Below are positions 56,877 through 64,000 of a stretch of 64,000 nucleotides of DNA, piece by piece. How positions within the stretch are numbered: position 1 is the first letter of the stretch; each line of letters starts with the position of its first letter. The position numbers and the translations under genes are program-made. Source of the stretch: Shewanella sp. Isolate11 (lineage in GTDB: Bacteria; Pseudomonadota; Gammaproteobacteria; Enterobacterales; Shewanellaceae); contig NZ_JAKEVF010000001.1 in NCBI RefSeq assembly GCF_022398315.1, positions 536,643-600,642 on the forward strand, in the 5' to 3' direction. A model generated the notes under the pieces. It was given only the letters and a program-made list of their open reading frames with translations, was not told the origin of the DNA and ran no database searches.

Positions 56877-58415
56877 TTAAGCTTGTGCGCGTTGCAGTTT
56901 CAGTAACCACTTACCATAGATAAAAATACCCACGGCTGAGATGGTGCCAATTGCGGCAATGATATACCAAGCCATGCCGATATTATGGGTGTTATACAAC
57001 AACGTCGTTAACGCCTCTGGGCTTTCACCTGTGTAGCTGACTAAGGTCTTAAAGGCTTCACCTTGTGGAATAGCCACAACATCAGTTGCTTCCATGCCAC
57101 GCTGACTTAATAGCTCTCTTGAGAAAATCTCTTTTGAGGCATACATCTCATACAGTTTCGGTCCGAAATAACCTTCCAGACCCCAGCCGATCCCTTGAGG
57201 CAGCATAACAAAACCTAGGTACATGGCTTTCTTGCCTTCAGGTGCGATGTTACCCATAAACTCATTTTTCTTCGGGCTGATCATCATCTCACCGAATGAG
57301 AACATGGCAATGGCCAGGACAATCATCCATGCCGCATTGGTGGCACCGATGAACACGAAAGCCAGGATACTCAGCAAACAGCCGCCTAACATTGCCGTGG
57401 TGATACGGTATTTTGCGGTTAGCGCAGCGACTAAGAAACAGCTGGTCATGATCATACCGGCATTAAGGTTAAGCATGCCTTCTGGCATCACCTTGGTGCC
57501 GCTGTTATCTAACCCAAGCCAGAACTGTAAGATGCCATTTGAAGTCCCTTCAGCGCCAAACAGACTGGTGACAATCACACTGGTATCGACCCATTCGGCA
57601 ATATGGATTGGCAGTACATCGAATAACGAATTGAACAGGAACCAGAAACCCGCAAACACCAACATGTAGTAGATCACCACTGGCTTTTTAAGCTCATGCC
57701 AGGCATCTCTCCATAAGGCTTCTTGCTTGATTTCACCACTTTTAATCTTACGGTTACGCTCTAAACGTTCCTCTTTACCAGGCTCTTTATAGGCAAGTAA
57801 GAATAGGAAGTTAAGCGAGATAATGGCCGCACAGGCATAAAACACATTATCCCAAGACAGCTGACGCATATGCACCGCAACTAGCGGCCCGAGGAAGCCA
57901 CCTATGTTGACCACTTGATAGAAGATACCCCAAGCCATCGAGGTATTTTGTCTGCCAGTGGACAGTACTAAAGTGCCCTGAATACCAGGTTTAAATATCC
58001 CGGTTCCCCCTGCAAGCAAGATAGCACCGAATAAGAAACCCCAGAAATTAGGGAAGAAGGCCATCACTAAATAGCCTGAGATTTTAATCAGGGTCGAAGC
58101 GAAAATGGTCTCTTTATAACCAACACGATCGGAAATACCGCCAGTAAATACTGGGATGAAGGTTTGCATTAACGCCCAAATGGAGATGATCACACCATAG
58201 TCATGTAGGCTGATCCCCAAGCCACCTTCAGATACCGGGGCTTTGGCATATAAGCCCGCACTGGCTTTCACGCCGTAGTAGGCGATTCGCTCGACCAGCT
58301 CCATGCCGCCGACGATCCAGAAAATGTAACTTAAGCTGGCGATGGAGGCCCACATTCCCAGCTGTTTAACTTCTCGCAGGTCATTGCCTGCGTAAGCTTC
58401 ATTGGAGTCGCTCAT
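56877..58415 (-). CDS. POT-family proton-dependent peptide transporter
   Basis: A 512-residue major-facilitator protein with about 12-14 transmembrane helices. The POT signature E-x-x-E-R is in GGMELVERIAYYG (Glu39, Glu42, Arg43), and the family-typical GGTGIFKPGIQG lies near residue 135. It should import di- or tripeptides with protons. Some spacing differs from DtpA/B, and a long cytoplasmic loop with a run of charged residues (about 211-240: KEPGKEERLERNRKIKSGE) is present, so it may be a divergent subgroup. It is monocistronic. Confidence 0.85.
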   Translation of the reverse strand: MSDSNEAYAGNDLREVKQLGMWASIASLSYIFWIVGGMELVERIAYYGVKASAGLYAKAPVSEGGLGISLHDYGVIISIWALMQTFIPVFTGGISDRVGYKETIFASTLIKISGYLVMAFFPNFWGFLFGAILLAGGTGIFKPGIQGTLVLSTGRQNTSMAWGIFYQVVNIGGFLGPLVAVHMRQLSWDNVFYACAAIISLNFLFLLAYKEPGKEERLERNRKIKSGEIKQEALWRDAWHELKKPVVIYYMLVFAGFWFLFNSLFDVLPIHIAEWVDTSVIVTSLFGAEGTSNGILQFWLGLDNSGTKVMPEGMLNLNAGMIMTSCFLVAALTAKYRITTAMLGGCLLSILAFVFIGATNAAWMIVLAIAMFSFGEMMISPKKNEFMGNIAPEGKKAMYLGFVMLPQGIGWGLEGYFGPKLYEMYASKEIFSRELLSQRGMEATDVVAIPQGEAFKTLVSYTGESPEALTTLLYNTHNIGMAWYIIAAIGTISAVGIFIYGKWLLKLQRAQA

Positions 58416-58512
58416 ACTCTTCCTTTACTTATTTATTGTTGTTTTATTCACTTTAAATTTCGACAGCACACTTTACCTAAATTCCACCAGAAAGACCAAA
58501 ATTGCGCATAAA

Positions 58513-58546
58513 AAATGCCGACAGAACGCATATCCTGTCGGCATTT
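58513..58546. terminator. Terminator of the SEC-C gene
   Basis: AAATGCCGACAG (58513-58524) pairs with CTGTCGGCATTT (58535-58546), a 12-bp stem followed on the minus strand by TTTATGCGC. It separates the SEC-C gene from the POT transporter. Confidence 0.85.
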
Positions 58547-58575
58547 GGGTATTTTTCTCGGTTAAATAATCGAGT

Positions 58576-58914
58576 TTATGCGCCGCAACACTTCTTATAC
58601 TTGGCGCCGCTGCCACAAGGACAGGGATCGTTACGATTGGGTTTTGCCTCAAAAGTCGTGGTTTTAGGCTTATTGAGCAGACCCGTTAGCGCCTTGATGT
58701 TTTCTTCAAGCTGACTGTCTACGGTAATCGTCGCTACAAGCTGCTGCTCATCGACCATAGCTTGAACTTCTGCTTTGCGCGCTTCATCTTGTACCGTTAA
58801 TTGTAACGGTGATGCAGCTGTGCCTAGTTTTGCGGCACGTTTAGTGTTGTAACCGCTTTCGCCATAGGCGGGTTTTGGCGTTCTACGGCCTTTAAAGAAA
58901 AATTTATCAGACAT
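58576..58914 (-). CDS. Small SEC-C metal-binding motif protein
   Basis: A 112-residue protein ending in the zinc-binding SEC-C motif [13 protein letters not shown] (Cys98, Cys100, Cys109, Cys110), found at the C-terminus of SecA and in stand-alone proteins. The N-terminus has a basic patch ([10 protein letters not shown]) and [14 protein letters not shown], typical of the PBPRA1643-type SWIM/SEC-C family. The role is unknown; a link to the translocon or ribosome is only suggested by the motif. It is monocistronic. Confidence 0.86.
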   Translation of the reverse strand: MSDKFFFKGRRTPKPAYGESGYNTKRAAKLGTAASPLQLTVQDEARKAEVQAMVDEQQLVATITVDSQLEENIKALTGLLNKPKTTTFEAKPNRNDPCPCGSGAKYKKCCGA

Positions 58915-59068
58915 GTCTGTGCCTTAATCGCTTAGGTTCTAAAGCTTAGGTTCTAAAGCTGAATGCTGAAACCTAGCGTGCCAATGAGCCTAAGTCGTTC
59001 ATGTGGAAATTATCTGAGCTTATACAGTAAAAACCGCTTTTGAGATATCACTGACGAAAAATAAATTT

Positions 59069-59110
59069 ATACCAATCAGTATAAAGATGTGGTCGCTCAG
59101 CGAGAGTAGA
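59069..59110. repeat. Possible dispersed repeat carrying ATACCAATC end
   Basis: ATACCAATC (59069-59077) plus AGTATAAAGATGTGGTC and CGCTCAGCGAG lies in a 265-bp gap between the SEC-C gene and the valS terminator. The same 9-bp motif starts the MITE-like element at 27518. Only one end is visible, so it may be a fragment of a dispersed element. Confidence 0.4.
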
Positions 59111-59120
59111 GTAAAAATAG

Positions 59121-59146
59121 AAAAGGCAGTCAATTGACTGCCTTTT
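59121..59146. terminator. Terminator of valS
   Basis: AAAAGGCAGTCAA and TTGACTGCCTTTT form a 26-base perfect palindrome with T and A runs on both sides, 34 bp after the valS stop. Confidence 0.88.
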
Positions 59147-59179
59147 CTCACCAGAAGCTTAACGCTTGTTGTGACTCAA

Positions 59180-62074
<2,895 letters not shown>

Positions 62075-62111
62075 AGGAGCGTGTGCTTCTCAAACTAATT
62101 AATTGGTTGTG

Positions 62112-62570
62112 TTACGCATTCTGGGTCGTCAGTGCGATCCCTAAATCCCGATATTGGCGATAACGATCACGAGCGATCGCTTTTTTAGCCGCATCGTTAG
62201 CAACGAAGTCGATAATCTGGCCAAAGTTTACCGCAAATTGCGGCGCTTGGTCTGCAAGATTGATCAGTAGCTGTCTATTTTTGTTGGGGCCGAGCTTATC
62301 AAAGCCTATTTCTACAGGCGCCCCTCCGATTGGCCCTTCACCTTTAAGGTTATGGGGCACGAATGCCGTCGGCTCAAATTGCCATAAAATTTCATCAATC
62401 GCATAAGCCTGTTGCTGATCTTGGCAATGAATATAGACCAGTTGGTGACCCGTAAATGCTTGCTGAGCGATCTGACAAGCCAAATAGTAGACCGCATCTT
62501 GGCTGGCATCCGCCGTTGGCGCAGTATGAGTATCAGCTGTTTGCATCAGGTAAAACAGGGCGTTAGGCAT
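62112..62570 (-). CDS. holC: DNA polymerase III subunit chi
   Basis: A 152-residue protein starting MPNALFYLM, with CQIAQQAFTGHQLVYIHCQDQQQAYAIDE split across helices 2 and 3 and the FDKLGPNKNRQLLINLADQAPQF end. It bridges SSB and the clamp loader psi subunit at the replication fork. valS lies directly downstream. The usual upstream neighbour, pepA, is not within the next 1.4 kb. Confidence 0.9.
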   Translation of the reverse strand: MPNALFYLMQTADTHTAPTADASQDAVYYLACQIAQQAFTGHQLVYIHCQDQQQAYAIDEILWQFEPTAFVPHNLKGEGPIGGAPVEIGFDKLGPNKNRQLLINLADQAPQFAVNFGQIIDFVANDAAKKAIARDRYRQYRDLGIALTTQNA

Positions 62571-63002
62571 TATCTGGTTCTATCTCGCTGCATCTGGCTT
62601 GAAGGTTGACGGAACAGGAGATTTTACACTAAAACGTGGGTGTTAAACCAGAGGGGAGGGAATTTGTTGAATAACAAATTGGGGAATATTGGGGTTTTGT
62701 AGGCCAAGGCCTTTTGGGATTAAATTTTGATTGCTGGAGGCCAATGCCGCATTGTTTTGAATTGCTTGCCGCAGGCCTTTCGTGCAGGTACTTCTGTGAC
62801 ACGCCGCAAGTACAATCCCTGTAGGCTCTGCCGTGACATCCTTGTCACGGAAGGTCACAGCCGCACCTACACCGAGTTATCTATCTCTTCGATTTAGCCT
62901 TGTGGGGACCACTTGGGCAATCACAAGTTAACTCATTCCTGGACATTTGTGAGTTAGAACTTTAGCTCTATAGATGAGAGTTTCAGATTAATATTTCTAT
63001 GG
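62571..63002. other. Noncoding region with nested inverted repeats next to attC
   Basis: No convincing gene is present; a 71-residue minus frame (62643-62858) follows the repeat and is rejected. GTACTT (62788-62793)/AAGTAC (62808-62813) and the perfect CCGTGACA (62831-62838)/TGTCACGG (62843-62850) hairpin sit inside outer arms GTAGG (62821-62825) and CCTAC (62866-62870). This looks like an intergenic structured repeat. It ends at the attC site beginning at 63003. Confidence 0.5.
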
Positions 63003-63101
63003 GCTAACGCCCTGTTAAGGGGCTTATAATAGTTGGCTAAAATGTGAAGCGAAGTGGAACTGAGCCAACTATTAGAAGTCCCGCTTAAACAGCTTGTTAG
63101 C
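63003..63101 (-). other. attC integron recombination site
   Basis: The 99-bp sequence folds as an attC: outer arms GCTAAC (63003-63008)/GTTAGC (63096-63101), middle arms GCCCTGTTAAGGGGC (63009-63023)/GTCCCGCTTAAACAGC (63078-63093) with characteristic unpaired bases, and a perfect inner 11-bp stem AATAGTTGGCT (63028-63038)/AGCCAACTATT (63063-63073) around a 24-base loop. On the minus strand the end reads GGCGTTAGCC, with the G/TTAGCC crossover point. It directly follows the cassette gene, whose stop codon lies 3 bp away. Confidence 0.88.
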
Positions 63102-63103
63102 TG

Positions 63104-63802
63104 CTATATACTCTGAAGTTCAGTTTTCATTTGTTTAATTAAACTTGTTCTTATAACTTCGTTTTGTTGCCCAAGATCAGTTAGAACTGTTGTCAAATTA
63201 GCTTGATTCTCTTTATCTTGCATCCCCGCGGGGGTTGCAAGATATTGCATAAACTCATTAGATAAATTTTTAGTTTGCTCTAGATTGACAAGTAATTCAT
63301 TTAACAAGTTTTCAGCTTCGTCAGAAGTTATCAATCGTAATTTATTAGTTTGATTTTTAACTTCTACAAAAGCTAGATTCAAGTCGTTACATAACAAAAG
63401 CATTTCTGAAAAATATTCAGCGAATGAAAATTCAAGTGTTTCAGCAGAACCATCGCCATTCTCTATTGAAGAAAATAACCTAGTCATCATTGGCATCATT
63501 CTTTCTTTAAAGATGACTTGCCCTTGGCTCTGGTATTTATCTAGGTCATTACAAAAATCAGAATATACTTTTCTTTTATATTCGTATTGATATTTTCGGT
63601 GTTCAATTTCTAAATTGTGTTCTTTTTTTACTTGCTCTATTTCTACTACGAATTTCTTTTCAACAGCTCTTTTTTCTTCTTCGAGTCGCTTTATATCTTC
63701 TAATAGTGCACGATTTTGTGCTTTCTTTTTTAAGTACGTAGCCAAAAAACCACCAACGGCACCAAGAACAATCCCTATTATAATTTCGATTGGAGACTCC
63801 AA
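63104..63802 (-). CDS. Cassette-encoded membrane-anchored coiled-coil protein, unknown function
   Basis: A 232-residue protein starting at TTG with AAGGA 5 bases upstream; no better ATG is in frame. One N-terminal membrane helix (about 4-24: PIEIIIGIVLGAVGGFLATY) is followed by a charged coiled coil (about 30-80: EDIKRLEEEKRAVEKKF) and a predicted helical C-terminal domain (about 90-230). No motif is recognised. Its stop lies at the attC, and it fits wholly in the 814-bp cassette 63008-63821. The AT-rich composition differs from the chromosomal neighbours. Confidence 0.82.
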   Translation of the reverse strand: MESPIEIIIGIVLGAVGGFLATYLKKKAQNRALLEDIKRLEEEKRAVEKKFVVEIEQVKKEHNLEIEHRKYQYEYKRKVYSDFCNDLDKYQSQGQVIFKERMMPMMTRLFSSIENGDGSAETLEFSFAEYFSEMLLLCNDLNLAFVEVKNQTNKLRLITSDEAENLLNELLVNLEQTKNLSNEFMQYLATPAGMQDKENQANLTTVLTDLGQQNEVIRTSLIKQMKTELQSI

Positions 63803-63816
63803 AATATTCCTTAGCA

Positions 63817-63834
63817 GCTAACAGCTTATTAGCG
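63817..63834 (-). other. Collapsed attC remnant
   Basis: GCTAACAGCTTATTAGC directly joins the two outer ends of an attC. AACAGCTTATTAGC matches the right end of the attC at 63003 (AACAGCTTGTTAGC, 63088-63101) at 13 of 14 bases, while GCTAAC (63817-63822) supplies the core of the other end. The central hairpin is missing, suggesting deletion within an attC. Alternatively this is an attI-like junction. Confidence 0.5.
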
Positions 63835-63836
63835 CG

Positions 63837-63867
63837 ACCTTGCAAGGTACACTACCTTGTAAGGTAG
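63837..63867. promoter_or_regulatory. Paired palindromes upstream of the partial gene
   Basis: ACCTTGCAAGGT (63837-63848) is a perfect 12-bp palindrome; CTACCTTGTAAGGTAG (63852-63867) has perfect 7-bp arms around GT. The ACCTTG cores start 17 bp apart, and the second palindrome overlaps the AGGAGG ribosome binding site of the gene at 63878. It looks like a tandem operator for an autorepressor. Confidence 0.6.
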
Positions 63868-63877
63868 GAGGCCAAGC

Positions 63878-64000
63878 ATGTATAGACACACTAGTAAGAC
63901 TCAAAAAAATTATCGTAAATCATACAGTAAAGTAAATTCTGCTTCAGAACAATACGAACAAGGTGATGTATCTGTGCAATGTATTCCTGAGCTTCGAAGA
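63878..64000 (+). CDS. Partial gene of unknown function running off the window
   Basis: An open frame of 41 codons to the window edge, starting ATG 6 bases after AGGAGG, starts MYRHTSKTQKNYRKSYSK and continues polar and basic, with one cysteine near residue 35. Opposite orientation to the cassette gene is notable, as integron integrase genes are usually divergent from the array, but the N-terminus does not resemble the IntI sequences I know. The paired palindromes in front suggest tight control. Confidence 0.5.
   Translation, partial: MYRHTSKTQKNYRKSYSKVNSASEQYEQGDVSVQCIPELRR

Noticed and set aside
62075..62111. T-box or riboswitch leader for valS
   Set aside because: Only 37 bp separate holC and valS, too short, and T-box control of valS is not typical of gammaproteobacteria.
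62643..62858. 71-residue minus frame upstream of holC
   Set aside because: It follows the structured repeat, has an odd composition and no ribosome binding site; treated as noncoding.

Overview
The window is a gammaproteobacterial chromosome segment that is almost certainly from Shewanella or a close relative. I base this on gene content and order, not a database search: an orphan pentaheme nitrite reductase (nrfA) divergent from a narQ/narP two-component pair, an OmcA/MtrC-type decaheme outer-membrane cytochrome with the CX8C motif, several Shewanella-type small families (DUF3718, DUF3019, DUF4136), and gammaproteobacterial gene blocks such as lptD-surA-pdxA-ksgA-apaG-apaH, rplU-rpmA-obgE, argR/mdh and holC-valS. 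The sequence is moderately AT-rich, intergenic regions are short, and many genes end in clear intrinsic terminators.

Layout. 1-4.5 kb: yacL, then narQP divergent from nrfA, with a CRP-like site and a 7-2-7 NarP-type site between them. 4.5-7 kb: an isochorismatase-fold hydrolase, then the PII-amtB ammonium operon with an NtrC site and a sigma-54-like promoter. 7-14.9 kb: a small exported protein, a transglutaminase-like/TPR lipoprotein, aroG, an ATM1-type ABC exporter, a periplasmic histidine phosphatase, ferredoxin-NADP reductase and small unknowns. 15-20 kb: an iron(III) ABC importer (fbpABC) behind a Fur box, with a hairpin after fbpA, then a DyP-type peroxidase. 20-27 kb: argR/mdh with ARG boxes, ispB, rplU-rpmA-obgE, the yjjP/yjjB exporter pair, folA and a DUF3718 protein. 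27-30 kb: a MITE-like element and a chemoreceptor. 30-41 kb: the envelope block apaH, apaG, ksgA, pdxA, surA and lptD, divergent from amgK-murU (muropeptide recycling), then djlA, an outer-membrane barrel protein and hprA. 41-52.9 kb: purT, a yiaW/yiaV-like pair, a DUF4136 lipoprotein, a DUF3019-RstA-RstB-like unit, an OmpA-like lipoprotein, a VOC protein, an FMN reductase divergent from a Cys-rich HTH regulator, and an rsuA-family pseudouridine synthase. 53-58.9 kb: a LysR regulator, the decaheme cytochrome, a 7-bp tandem repeat, a POT-family transporter and a SEC-C protein. 59-62.6 kb: valS and holC.

The last 1.4 kb differs from the rest. It holds a textbook-looking attC recombination site (63003-63101), a cassette gene for a membrane-anchored coiled-coil protein of unknown function, what looks like a collapsed second attC, two palindromes, and the start of an unrecognised gene that runs off the window. 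This is the edge of an integron-type cassette array or its remains beside holC, and it is the most novel part of the window.

Themes linking the genes are anaerobic respiration and nitrogen use (narQP, nrfA, PII-amtB, decaheme cytochrome), iron uptake and heme peroxidase, and envelope building (lptD, surA, amgK-murU, lipoproteins). No rRNA, tRNA or CRISPR array was seen. Start codons were adjusted where a Shine-Dalgarno sequence or family alignment favoured an internal ATG, GTG or TTG.
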